Source: Rallus limicola (Eukaryota; Chordata; Aves; Gruiformes; Rallidae). From it: a stretch of 64,000 nucleotides of DNA. The notes below the pieces were generated by a model. That model was not told where the DNA came from. It saw nothing but the letters and a program-made list of their open reading frames with translations, and ran no database searches. Both the position numbers and the translations under genes were made by a program. Below are positions 1-11,586 of this stretch, one piece after another. How positions within the stretch are numbered: the stretch's first letter is position 1; each line of letters begins with the position of its first letter. The stretch lies in assembly GCA_022605955.1 (NCBI GenBank), contig JAKCOZ010000059.1, positions 310,001-374,000 of the forward strand. The letters run 5' to 3'.

Positions 1-1923
1 TGCCCTTCTTGGCAGCACCAAGAAGGAGTATGTACTTACCTGGACACAGTGGTGGGGTTGAGAAGTGGCCATTCTATGTCATAAATCACTGACCTGATAT
101 CTGTGGCGAGGACATCCTTCCATTATGCACTGCAAAGGGTGTCACAAATCCTACTGGAATAATGCCTTTGGATCCTTGAGGATTGAGACATGTAGACTTA
201 AGAAAGATGGAGTCTTACCTGTATCATCTGCATTCTAAATTACCAGATTCCTTTTTTATTTAAGATATGACCATGTTTAACAGAACTACACTTCTGCATC
301 TCACAGTCTGGGTCCAGTCATGTAGTGATCCAGTGCTCCAATCATTGTGAAAGTGCAGTGGGCTTGCTAAGTATTGTAGGTATCAGCTCAAGCAGTCTAA
401 AGTAGTATAAGAACTGTAGTTGAATTATCAGAGGGACAAACTGAAATGGGAATTGGGGTTTTTGGGTTATCCCTGCCTTGGTGGAGAGAGGAAGTATTCT
501 ACTAGGGTGTGTTTCAGTTTCACAGACTAGATGAAATATTCACAGGCCCCTGGAACGGCTGTACATCTGTTATGTGCAATGATTTGCTGAAAAAAATAGT
601 CTTCTTTGCTTTCTCCTACTGCATAATTTTTAAAAAGCGATAAAGAAAACCAGGTCAGGTCCAGTCTGAAGATGCTGCTCGAAGTCTAATCTCTCTTTAA
701 AACTTAACCATGATCTTATATTATTACTGCGCTTTCCTTTCCAAGAGCCAGGTGAGGAGACACAAAATAAACCCTACCAAACTGCCAAAGCACCTTTCTC
801 CAAAAGGCTAATCAAGGTTTGATGGTATCACTATCTCTTAGAGACAGTGACTGCTGGTCTTACAGGATTGCTGGTCTTACACTGCACTAACCCAGAACAT
901 GAGTTCTCAGATATGTTGTCACAGTACTTTTTTGCTTGTTTGTTTTGTTGATTATGAGATTTTTGGACTATACAAAAAATTCCAGATAAAATAACTATTA
1001 ACCTCTCTTTTAGGAAGATCATAAGGCATTTTGTGCAGGGAGAACTTTAAATCTCACACTTACTACTCTGTGTTTGCTTGTGATGCTGATTCACTCTTTT
1101 TTGCTTCCTCTGAGAAAGGCAGAGTAGTGAACTGGAGAGCTGCCCTTACCTTTTCACCTACTGATGTCTTTCTCTCATGCCTTCTCTCCTGTTTGTTCAT
1201 CCCTCTCGGTTTGCTACTTGATACTCAGTAAATTCTAGATATCCCACAAGCCTTTGAGTAAAGCCACTTCAGTTTGGTGGCTGAGGATGTTCACATGTCT
1301 ATTCTGTGGGAGTTTTGCCTGGTAAAAATGACCTTTCTCCATTGGAGATGAGAAGAAGAAACATCTGCAGTGTGCACTCTGATCTCATGGAAACCTCGGA
1401 CGCCTTTGTACCAACTGTATGAGCTGAGATACCTTGGGCAGAACAAAAAACCCAGCAGATGAGTAGTTACATCGTATACTCTCTACACACAGGAAAAAAC
1501 AGTAATGCTTCTGGGATACTGAAGGTGTATGAAGAAAGTCCCTGATTTTTTTGCCACTGGGAATATTAACTGATGTGCAGGCACTATCTTTTCACTGTTC
1601 TGTGAACACTTAAACAATAATTAGAGCCCCAGCACAAGCAAGGTATATCTACAGCTTTGAGTTAATGTTTTACCCAGGTTTTTAATTTCACATCCTGTAA
1701 ATGCTCACAAAATCTCCTTCCTCCATGCTTAGTGAAAAAACAATTAAATATAAAGATTTGCCTAGGAGTAGAACTAGCTTAAGCATCTGATTAACAGGTC
1801 TGTTTCTGTTTTGCACCCCAAACTAGAATTTAAATATGTTTCTCACACTATTGAAATTCCATGTGATGCTTTCTGATCTCCACCTACTGCCAGAAATGTT
1901 TGAGCTTTTTTCCCTTTTCTTAG
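1..1923 (+). other. PRXL2A: PRXL2A intron (3' part)
   Basis: Non-coding sequence ending in a pyrimidine-rich tract and TAG acceptor at 1921-1923. I looked for the preceding PRXL2A exon, which carries the redox Cys-x-x-Cys segment in the family, and did not find it, so it probably lies upstream of the window. A perfect 9-base inverted repeat sits at 4-26. Nothing else was recognised. Confidence 0.6.
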
Positions 1924-2064
1924 GAGGCTTCTGAGCTCTCCTCTCTGAAACCTCAGCTGTCCAAGCTGGGTGTCCCTCTCTATGCTGTTGTGAAAGAGAA
2001 GATAGGGACTGAAGTGGAGGATTTTCAGCATTATTTCAAAGGAGAAATCTTTCTGGATGAAAAG
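1924..2064 (+). CDS. PRXL2A: PRXL2A coding exon (third from last)
   Basis: The exon has 47 codons, begins at a codon boundary after TAG and ends before a GTATTG donor. It encodes EASELSSLKPQLSKLGVPLY and onward to FLDEK, the segment after the redox motif in PRXL2A. Phase is 0/0. Confidence 0.92.
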
Positions 2065-3418
2065 GTATTGTGAAGTTGGTGTTCTGGTTTTGTTTAAAAA
2101 CATGTTTATGAACGTCCTCTTGGAAGCACTTACATAAATAATATAGGTACAGTGTAGGCTGTATGAAAAAGGATTTAGTAGCATTGTAGTTTAAGAAGTT
2201 AATTAGCTTTGCTTTTCTATATATATCCTGCTCAGCTTACAAACTATTCTGTAGCAATGCACTGATGGCATGCTGCCAACAGATTATTCTTCCCCTTTAA
2301 CAGGTAAACAGTATGGCCTATTAATATTTATTCCTTCCTTCCACTGGCAGTGTGACTTGCTGATGTTTATGATGTATGAATCGAGGTCTGAAGGTGTCAG
2401 ACATAATTAATTCATGATGTACAGCCCAAATTATAATGATGTGGCTTGTCCCAGTACACTGGCACATTCTGTATTGCCAGTCTCACATCCTGCAAAACAT
2501 CTCAGAAGACACATTTAGAAATCATTTATGGCTTTTGAAGGAAAAAGAACTAGCAGATACCTTTATTTCCCCTCTCTGTCCTGCCTGTGGGAAAGAACCA
2601 GGGTGATTTTAAAAAATAACCACAAAGTCAACCAAACCAAACCAAAAGGAAACCCAGCTGGCTGATAAAGTTTCAGGATCTGGCACCAGTGTTATTTCCG
2701 TACCAGCATTTTTATTGCTATACTTAAAGAACAAGACAGCAGACGTTTATCACAAAGCACCTGGCCAGCAATAGGGATGTAGATTTACATTAAATACCAG
2801 TGGGTCATTCACCATGTGAATGGTAGCAGTACCACTGGTTCTGGCTGTGTGGAGGTAAGTGGTGAGGTAGTGCATTAAAGGGGCTAGTTTGGGTGCAATT
2901 CTGTTTTAGCTCTGCCTGGTTAGCCTCTGTGTGGTGACCTTTCTTAGGTTGGCTGGTTTCCTGGATTTCGTTTGGGAGGAAAAGTCCTTTTCAGTTTGTT
3001 TAAGGTATTTTCTGTTTCACTACAGAAAGGCTTCTATGGTCCCCGCAGACGAAAGATGATGATGTCAGGCTTCTTCCGCTTTGGGGTCTGGCAAAATTTT
3101 TTCCGTGCTTGGAAAAATGGATACAATGGTAACCTGGAAGGAGAAGGATTCACCCTGGGAGGAGTATATGTGATTGGGGCAGGAAGACAGGTACTACAGG
3201 CCATCTAGGAGGCTTTTATGGCTGCTGTGAGACCAGAAGTTTCTTTTCTGGAGTTCTGGTCAGTTGATCTCCCACAGGGAGACTCATGTATGAATCTCTC
3301 TCTTGTGTCTTTGACCTAGGGTGTTTTACTGGAGCATCGTGAGAAAGAATTTGGAGACAAAGTCAGCCTTCTATCTGTCCTTGAAGCTGCTGAGAAGATA
3401 AATCCACAAGCTTCATAA
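1924..3418 (+). CDS. PRXL2A: Peroxiredoxin-like 2A, C-terminal three exons (partial)
   Basis: Three exons (1924-2064, 3026-3190, 3320-3418) join in frame, all phase 0, to encode the last 134 residues and a TAA stop. The product matches the C-terminal part of PRXL2A (also FAM213A or PAMM), a thioredoxin-fold, peroxiredoxin-like protein with redox and antioxidant activity. Recognisable blocks are LGVPLYAVVKE, YFKGEIFLDE, FFRAW, GNLEGEGF, LGGV and LLEHREKEFGDKV. The N-terminal hydrophobic segment and the Cys-x-x-Cys redox motif known in the family are not in the window. TSPAN14 follows on the same strand, as in human 10q23. No frameshift or premature stop is seen in the visible part. Identification is from remembered family sequence, not a database search. 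Confidence 0.93.
3026..3190 (+). CDS. PRXL2A: PRXL2A coding exon (second from last)
   Basis: The exon has 55 codons between a CAG acceptor (3023-3025) and a GTACTA donor at 3191. It encodes KGFYGPRRRKMM through GVYVIGAGRQ. Phase is 0/0. Confidence 0.93.
3320..3418 (+). CDS. PRXL2A: PRXL2A last coding exon
   Basis: The exon has 33 codons including TAA at 3416-3418, after a TAG acceptor at 3317-3319. It encodes GVLLEHREKEFGDKVSLLSV and ends at NPQAS. The tail is slightly shorter than the remembered human C-terminus. Confidence 0.93.
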   Translation, partial: GVLLEHREKEFGDKVSLLSVLEAAEKINPQAS

Positions 3419-3788
3419 GCGGAAAAATAGTTGCATGTGTTTCTGATAACAGCTTGAAGTGTAGAATGCTTGAAATTGCAATTTAATTGCTTCTTAACTA
3501 TTTAGTGATCAATGCAAAGGAAAGATTCTCTGTTCAAACATAGAAAATGATGAAAATCCTCCTGGAATTTGTTGTTGTTGTTGCTTGAAGGTGGTCAAGA
3601 TTTCAACTGTTCTTTTGTGTCTGACTATTAATGAAAGGCTGGGTCTAAAATCTGACCTAGCCTAGATGTTTTCAGTCAGAGACAGGCAGTTGAAAACCTG
3701 TCTGCCTACAGGAGCAAAACTGCTAAGGCTGGAGTAATGGAGTATCAGCTTGAGGTTGAAGGATAATAAAACTTTATGAAAATGAAAT
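3419..3788 (+). other. PRXL2A: PRXL2A 3' untranslated region
   Basis: This is the stretch from the PRXL2A stop codon to the first good polyadenylation signal. No coding signal is present. A short (TTG)n tract lies near 3570. The exact cleavage site is an estimate. Confidence 0.6.
3765..3770 (+). terminator. PRXL2A: PRXL2A polyadenylation signal AATAAA
   Basis: This canonical AATAAA is the first one after the PRXL2A stop and lies about 350 bases downstream of it. T-rich sequence follows. Cleavage is expected 10-30 bases further on. Confidence 0.65.
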
Positions 3789-3789
3789 G

Positions 3790-6700
3790 CCTTCATTGTT
3801 CCTGTATGATTAACATGTAAACACACCTGTGTTTCTAGAGGAGTAAATCCTATCAGTCTAGATTGTTCTGAGATTCCACATTCAAGACATACCACTATAT
3901 CTACCCAGTAAGTTTCTTGTTAGTTAACTACTGGCTCTACATCTTTCAGCTCTTCAGTGTGTCTCCCCGCAAGGAAGACTGAAGACATCTATTCTTCACT
4001 CCAGAAGATAATTGTGGCATGAGGGCAAGTTCCTTCTTGTGATTGTAAAAAACAAGGGAAATAATATGAGAGCAGATTAGGTAGAGTTTCCATCCTGGGT
4101 TGAGTTCTGCAGTAGAGTGGCTGAGCTGCTACTTCTGGAAATAGGTGCAATGTTGCACAATATGGCCCATGCGAGCCAGTACCATACGTAGCCAAATACA
4201 CATTCCTAGACTGAAGTATGAACAGGACAGCATGAGTTTTCCAAACCTGAAGTTTCAAAGCCTCTAAACCAAAATTCTAATAATGCATTTAGGATTATCA
4301 AATGTTGGGTATCGTTCGTTAGTCGATGTATATAAAAGGCTAGGTTACTTTGGACAAATGAGTGGGCTAGAATGTTCTAAGCTAGTGGAAGAAGTAAAGG
4401 AAAGGATTCTTTCGTCCTGGCAGCAGGTCAGTCTGAACTGTCACTCAGCTTTCTTATGACCTTGAAGTTGATGAAACCTTCATGCATTGCTGCTAATAAG
4501 GGCAGGGATAGTTTGCACTTCTGAAAATTTAGTAATATGCCTATTTTTGCTCTGTGTGCCACTGCCTATCCACCTGTATTGCTGAGCTGTGTGCAAAAAA
4601 ATGCTCATACATGATGGTGACTGCATGAAACCCAAATCCCAAAAACTAAAACTTTAAGACTCAGATGCCTGGCCTTGGTCTGTGTTAAATCAGCTATGTA
4701 GGCTTAAAACATAATGTCATTGTTATGTATGAAAACCTGACTTTAATATATAGGCCCAGGCAGAAATAAGTTTTTAACTAAAAATATTTATGTGCTCTTC
4801 AGTCTGTTCCTCACAATTCTCTGAAACAAGACTGGCAGTGGGGACTTCAAGGGATTCCAATGTTCAACAAGATATTTTATTTAAAAACTAAATGGAAATC
4901 AGACTCATGTATGGCACTATAAGCTGAAATTTATGTTTGACTGTTGGGGGATGCAAAAAGGAACAGGAGTTTGGAGGGCAGGGTGGCAAGATCTACAGCA
5001 GACTGACTACATTTACTCTGTAAAAACTCGCCTAAGATAGTGCAGAGACCCATGTATTGCCTCTGCCTGTGTTCTGGGCTGCTTGGGGAAGTACACCCAC
5101 AAGATGGTGTCAGAAAGCTGCTGGGTGCTCAAAAATATAAAATGACTGACTTGAGGTCGGGTCTTCTAAATGGCATCTGGAGCAGCCAGATGGCTGCCAA
5201 GAGTCTGCTCCATGAAACAGAGAATCGTGCCCAGGGGCCTTTTGCACTGCCTTTTACCACTGAAAGGAAGTGCCTGTGCCACGAGTGCTTGCCTGACAGA
5301 GGCACCTACAACTCTTCTACAGACCTGCAAAGTCCAAAGCATTGTTAAGTGGCCACTTCTCTGCAGTAGGCGTATTGTTACTTGGGAGTGCAAGTGGTGG
5401 GAAACACAAAAGAGATGCTAAAAGAAATGGGTAGGAGCTAGTGTTTCGTACAGTTGCGGGAGGCTATTGATAACGAAGATCCTAAAGTTGCAGGAGAATC
5501 TGAATCACAGCTCCTATTGAGTTTTCTTTCCAGTACGAACTGGAAAGCTTTGCCATTTGCAGAGGATATATCTTGCACAGAGATACGCAAAGAAGGTACT
5601 GATCTTGGACCTGGATTTCAGGCCTTGTTCCAAGGGCTGTTTATGCCTTTCACATAAACATGAAATAGGAGAAGCATAAACAGTCCTTGGAGAATGGGAT
5701 GGAAGCCAGATAAATTCCAAGAAATTTAAGGCAAAGTGAAGTGCCTTTGGAACCTGCTAACTCTGGAGAGCATCTACTTACAATTTTGTGTACATGCAAT
5801 TCCACCCACTCCAACAGATCTGTCTGCCTGTTCTTTCAGTCAGACTGCATGAAGTCCTAGATGATGACAAGGATGCCCTGCTGTTATGTTAGCCCACCCA
5901 AAGGGACCATGTTTGGCAGCAGGAACCACCTAGTCCAGCATTTAAAATGTTTAGCTAAGTATTATGTCTGTTAAAGATACAACTCACTAATGCTGCAATG
6001 AAGAAATGTTGCTTTTGTGTAGAAACAATTTTTGAAAGACCCATTAAGCCCTTTTGAGGGTGTTTAGTAAAATTCTAATGGAAACTGAAAGTTCTCAGCT
6101 CTTATCAGCTTCAGCAAAAGTGTATATACAGTAATCACATCAGACCTAGGTCTGGGAGAATGTATTTTCCTACAGTTCACAGTGATCGGTCCTGTAAACA
6201 GTCAGCGAGACAGTGTACTTCTTGATTCAGAAGATACATAAGCATTCCCACATTTCAAAGTTTTCTAAACTTGTCTTTCAGAGAGTAAGTTGAAATTTGG
6301 GGGCACAAAACATCCAAATGGTATTTGAAAAAATTCCAAAGAATTATTATTGATAATTCAGATTTTTTTTTTTTAAACCCAACTTTGGGATTATTTGGAG
6401 TTGACTCATCGTTTCTGAACTCTGTGTTGACAAAATACAAAGAAAGAAGATAGAAAATACATGGTGCCTAGGAGCTATCAACAGTTAATAGGATTTGGAA
6501 AGAAATAAAAATGACAGGAAAGTAACAAAGGAGAAGCAAACAAATTCTAAAGGAATTTCCAATGCTGGAGACTGCAAGGTCTGTTTTATCTGTTTTTAAA
6601 AAAGTTTTATTGTTTAAATGTGTAATGTTAATTGAAAAAGAAAAAAAAAAACCCACCAAAAACCACCTCAGGTGTTTTGTTGTACCAACAGCTACCTCTG

Positions 6701-9230
6701 CTGGCCCAGCTCCTTAAAAGCAGTTAATGTTTTGGTTTGGGTTGTTTGGTTTTTTTTAACACAACATGTACACTAAATCTTAAATCACTCCTCGGGGCAT
6801 CAAATACATCACAGTTCAAGACACTGATGGTTACTGCAAACTCTAATAACTGAAAGTTTGCTTATTCTGGGCTTGAGAAACAAAAGTCCCCCGTAGTAAT
6901 TTATCTTCAGTCAACTTTCCTTTGTTTGTAAGGCTGGTTTTTTTTTTTTTCCAGTACAAAAAAACCCCAGGTAAATAAAAAATACAAGGCAAGTTCTGTG
7001 AAGTCGGTGGTGTACACGTAATACAGGAAGGTGCTTTTTACTTGAACTTTTAAAAATACCAATTACATCTCCTATCTGTGGTGCCCTTTTAAAGCCATTA
7101 GAAAGATGGTCTGCCTCAGAGGGTTGGTGGCCCTGCCTGTGGCAGGGGGGGTTGGAACTCTATGATCCTTGGGGTCCCTTCCAACCCATGCCTTTCCATG
7201 ATTCTATGATTCTGTTTATTTCCTGTTCCGCATTTTTGTTTCCCCGTGTGGATTATCCGTTCCCACGGCCGTCAAGCTGCCTGCAATTGGTGCCATTTAC
7301 AAATATCCAGATAGAAGGGAATGCCAAGGGAGCCCTGCCATTTTCTGAAGCGTTTCCTGTGATGCATTGTGGTGAAAAGAATGAGCAAGTTTCTCTTTCT
7401 CTCTGAACCGCTGGATGTCAGTGCTACCCCAGCTAAATGCCGGCCTAGCAGTAAAACCCAGGTCTTTTTCTGCAGTAGATGATTTGCATAACAAAGATGC
7501 CAGGAACAGGCCACTGCGGATTCCGGCTAAGCTAGAAGAATGCTCTTAGAAAAGACATGTTCTGCGGTCTTTCGCACTTGCGTGGACAATTCCGTTTTCA
7601 ACATTATAAACTTAAAGCAAGGATACACTGAGTTGAATGATAAAGTCTGTGGTAAATAGATACTTCTAAATGAATGTGGAGCGAATAAATTATTAACAGA
7701 TTGACTGTAGCCCTTAGGAATGCCTTGTGTTTTAGTAATATTTCACTTGTAGGTACTGCCGGTGTGAGTGGCGCACCTTTATCCCACAGACTTCTGTCGA
7801 GGCTGATGCAGCAGAGCCGGCGTAGACAGGTGCAATAGCCACTTGGTAACAGCAGATAGAGCAGAGCAATCGAGAAAATACTGTGGAGAATGACGTATAA
7901 AGTTAAATCAGTGGTTCAGTCTAATCCACTCTAATGTTATTTGCTATCTGAATAGTTCCATCCAAATTTATTATTCTTCTGATTGATCTCGAAAATGTTA
8001 GAAAGGTTTCCCCTAAAATATTTGTGATTTCTCTTTTAGGTCCAGCTACTGATTTCTTGGTCTTTGAAGTTATGTAAAGACTCTCAGTAGCCTCTGTGGG
8101 CTTTTTTTCCCCACACATCCCTATCTCTCTTAACCTTATCATTATCAAAACCACATGATAATTCTAACTCTAAACTCCAGAAAAGCCCCTGCATAAACAG
8201 ATTTTTTTTCCACTGAAAGTTGTGTTTGCTGATGATGATAGTGCTGAGCAGATGCAGCGGAATTGGTGACTGGCTCTGGTCATGCCATTTTCCAACAGCT
8301 ACTCGTCACAACGTGTTGTTCATTAACTTCAGGAAATGCTTCGTACTGACCAGAGAAAACAGCATTGGCAAACCACACATGAACATCACCCTGCACAAGC
8401 TAACAAATCAGATTTTGAATTTTCATTCCCACAGTATTACTACATCCTTTTACTGCTTAAGTGATTGTCTTTTAAAGTCTTCCAATTCGGCCCAGCACTT
8501 AGTTAATGTTTCTGTGATGGATGGGATTTTTACTGTATGGCAACAGAGTGAAGCACACAGAACAGATAACGTCAAAAGCAAAAAAATGGGGCGTAGAGAG
8601 GTTGTTTAAGCTACCTCCATGCTAACAGGGAACACAGTCAATTCAACTACTCTGTGAACTGCTAACACTAACCATTTTACAAGATTATTTTTAATTGCAA
8701 CAGAACATTATTTTACTGATGAATGCCCTAATTCCAGTTTTTACCTCATGAAGTTCCCATTCCCCCAACCGAATCTTAGCAATTACTATTGCTCCCTTCA
8801 TCTTCCCATCTCTTACTGAGGAAGCACAGCGGAGCTTTCTGCCTTGGCTCCAAACTTCCGTGGAGATGTAACTGAGTGCTCTGTAAAATGACTAAAATGT
8901 TGCTGAGGAAAAAGGATCTCTTCTAATTCTTTTTGGCACCTGATAATCCAGTGACCTTTCCTAGCTCCCTTCCTCACTTAGATCCTCCCCAAAATTCAGG
9001 TAATTAGTCTCCCAGCATCTTCTTTCAGCTTTACCAGTCAATTCAATTTTACTTTGGTTTCTAAGAAGCCTCAAGCTCCTTCCTCTACCGCCTATCTCCC
9101 AACATCGCTAAAGAGATTTAAAAGCCCTGGGATGCCCGCAGACTCAAAGCACTCTTCCATCTTGCTTTTTTTTTTTCCTATGTTTTTCGCCTTCCGGCTT
9201 TCCAGGTAAGGCTCGATCGTGCCTTCAATA
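3790..9230. other. Intergenic region, PRXL2A to TSPAN14
   Basis: About 5.4 kb between the PRXL2A polyadenylation signal and the TSPAN14 CpG island. I see no exon chain with splice sites. Short open frames at 5040-5348 and 8220-8609 resemble no protein I know. A TATA-like string (GTATATAAAAGG) near 4328 has no gene I can assign to it. The one recognised element is a CR1 3' end at 7120-7214. Confidence 0.5.
7120..7214 (+). mobile_element. CR1 LINE 3'-end fragment
   Basis: The sequence reads as the CR1 3' end in sense orientation: a GGCAGGGGGGGTTGGAACT block, then GGGTCCCTTCCAACCC, then the terminal ATTCTATGATTCT repeats ending at about 7214. This is the usual 5'-truncated CR1 form. Confidence 0.85.
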
Positions 9231-10480
9231 GTACTCTGAGAGCGCTGTCCGCAGCCTGCCGACTTCTTCTGAGAGCCGGTGAGGGGGGAGGAGAGGCGGT
9301 CGGAGGGACGGGGCGGCCGCGCAGGCCGCAGCCGAGCTTCCCTCGACGCGGGGGCGGGGCGTGGGGTGCACTCCGTGAGCCGCTTCCGCAGAGCGGGCGA
9401 CACGGCCATGTCTGCCGGGAAGCTAACCCAAAATTTAAAAAGACTCAGCGTTTATTGAGGGGTCGCAGGCTTCCTCTAGCTCAGCCGCTGGAAGGGGCGG
9501 TGGGAGCGTTAAGTGGCCGTTCCCGCCGCTGGGGCGGAGTGGGGACCGCTGGAGTCCGTGGTCTCCGCCCAGCCTCGGGGACCCTAGTGGGGCTCCAGGG
9601 CTCCCCCGGTAGCTCGGGGACGCCTGCAGCGTCACGGCGGGGTAAGCCTCCCGAGAAAACTGGGCCTCCTCCGCTCCTTTGTGCGGAGCACGGCTGCGTG
9701 TAGAGAGCGGGCGTGGCCGGAGGGACGGGCGTGCATTTCCGCGCTGTCTCGGCACCGAGCACGGTAGCGGTGGAGCGGCTCGGCTCCGGGGAGAGGTACC
9801 CCCTGCGCTGGTGGCCGGCCGCGCTGAGGTGGAGAAGGTCGGGGAGCGCGGCCGTGCCGCGTGTATGGACTAGCCGAGGCAGCGGAGGGACCCCGAGTAC
9901 GCCGACCGCCGCCTCGCCCTCCGCCCAACTTGGTGAAACTTAGCGAGCTGGCTGCTGCCCTCGGTGAGTCACCGCCCGACCCGCCGTTGGCCCGGGCGTT
10001 CTCAGCCGTCTGTCCCGGGGGGGCACGCCGCGTCCTCGCCGTACGGAATGCCCCTTTCTCACCCCCTGTCTTCAAGCACCGGCATTTTGGTCCCCCACCC
10101 CCCTTTGAAACGCGGCTCTCCCCTGCAACGTCCCCAGGGAGCTTGCGGCCATTCAACCGGGCGGGGAACAAGCGCTGCCGGGGTACCCTCCCTCGGGGCG
10201 GGCAGCAGCCCGTAGGCTTACTAAGTTTCCTGAAATCGCGGGGCTGTGTCGGGCCTCTGCCATTGTCCTTGTCCATTAAAGGAAGCTGGAGGGGCCGGGC
10301 GAGGCTTCCTCTGGGAGTTCACGCAAAGTTGTTTTGTTGACTGAGGTGCCTGAAGGGAGAAAAACAATCGGGGGGGGGGGGAGGGAGGAAAGCCTTTCGG
10401 GGCGCTGCATCAGCGGGGCGGCGTTTGCCTGCCCCTCACAACGGCGTCGCACCGGCTGCTGTGAGCAGAAGCAGCTGCTC
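9230..10480. promoter_or_regulatory. TSPAN14: CpG-island promoter of TSPAN14
   Basis: This stretch is sharply richer in G+C and CpG than anything else in the window, with repeated GGGGCGG-type Sp1-like boxes (for example near 9310 and 9350). No TATA box is evident. It lies at the 5' end of TSPAN14 and contains a strong donor, CG|GTGAGT at 9964. The long open frames on both strands here are products of high GC and few stop codons, not genes. Island edges are approximate. Confidence 0.8.
9690..9963 (+). other. TSPAN14: TSPAN14 noncoding exon 1 (start approximate)
   Basis: GC-rich sequence ends in a consensus donor (GTGAGT at 9964-9969). The next TSPAN14 exon begins only 17 bases before its start codon, so an upstream noncoding exon is required, and this is the best candidate. 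The 5' boundary is a guess; transcript 5'-end data would set it. Confidence 0.55.
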
Positions 10481-11567
10481 TGCCTGTGTGAGGATGGAGG
10501 CCTGGAACTCTATTTTTGTTGTCGGATTTTTAACTTAAACTACTCCTAAGCGGATGTCTCTGACACTTTCAGCTTCCCGTCGCAGCAGGCCTGGCCGTCG
10601 AGTGCGGTGTCACCTCTGGCAGGTGATGCCATGCTCCGTGGCCAGGTGTGTTGTGGCGCATCTGGGGTCCCAAGGCAGGTGTTCGGATAATGAACACATC
10701 ACTAGTGCCCGTTCTGTCATTAGCCGCCTACCTTGTTGCCTTTGTACTTTTAAGTGAATGCTTGTTTCTGGGCCGTGAGTGCTGCAGAGCATTGCTGAGA
10801 AGCTGATGCGTACAAACCCTATGAGGAGAGTTCAAGTGAAATGCATTATTCATGGTGATGTGGGGAGGTGGCTTTTTCCCCTTTGTAAAGGCTTTTGGGG
10901 AAGGAAATGGCCCAGGTTTGTGCATATCTAAGGAGAGGGTTTAAGCTAGACGGGAGAAGGCTTGGTATGATGCAGGACCAGTGTTGCTCATATGCGCTTA
11001 ATTTCGGTAGTTGCTTTTTTCTTGAGTAGAACAAACCACAATTTGACACCTTCAGAATATTGGCATATGGCTGTTAAGAAAATGTATGACTTTACCTACA
11101 TACTCGGTGTAGGCTTAGTGGTTTAATTTTGATCCTTTCTGAAGGAAAAAAAAAGGGTGCAACTTAAGTTACTTGTGTTTAGTTTTCCCTTCCGTAGTAG
11201 ATCTTCAAAGGTGGTGGTGATGGGGGGAAAGATAGGATAAGATTTTTTTCCGGCACTGTTGTGGTTGTCTTGTTTTTCTTTTTGGAGGGATGTAAAGCTT
11301 GTGACCTAGATCTCTGGGTAAAATAGAAGGAAGCCAGCTCCTAGAGAATGGAAGTGCGGAGTATATCTGTTTTGTAAATCCTCAGTGGGATGATGATCCT
11401 CCTTTCTGGTTGCCTCCATCAGTGCGTTAGGCGTCAGTGCTCAGGTGGTCTTACGACTTCCCAAGCCACTTAGAATAAATGTGTGGAACTTTAAATGCTT
11501 GGGTATAGGTGGCTGAAATGCTGCCACTACCTGCTTGAGGGAGGAGTGCTGTGGGGAGAGAAGAGGT

Positions 11568-11586
11568 GGGGGGGGGGGGGGGGGGG
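11568..11586 (+). repeat. Poly-G run (19 G)
   Basis: Nineteen consecutive G residues, preceded by other short G runs. It lies in TSPAN14 intron 1, about 1.6 kb after the exon 1 donor. It could form a G-quadruplex on the transcribed RNA. Its length may be unreliable in an assembly. Confidence 0.9.

Noticed and set aside
4328..4340. TATA-box-like string in the intergenic region
   Set aside because: No exon, CpG enrichment or open frame with splice sites follows it.
5040..5421. Several overlapping short open frames on both strands near 5.2 kb
   Set aside because: They overlap each other in different frames, lack splice context and show no known motif.
8220..8609. Open frame of 129 codons between PRXL2A and TSPAN14
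   Set aside because: No recognisable domain, no splice partners or promoter, and composition like the surrounding non-coding DNA. One long chance frame is expected in a window this size.
9435..10340. Long overlapping open frames on both strands in the GC-rich region (up to 214 codons)
   Set aside because: They arise from the low stop-codon frequency of the CpG island. They are rich in Arg, Pro, Gly and Ala, occur in several frames at once and resemble no known protein.
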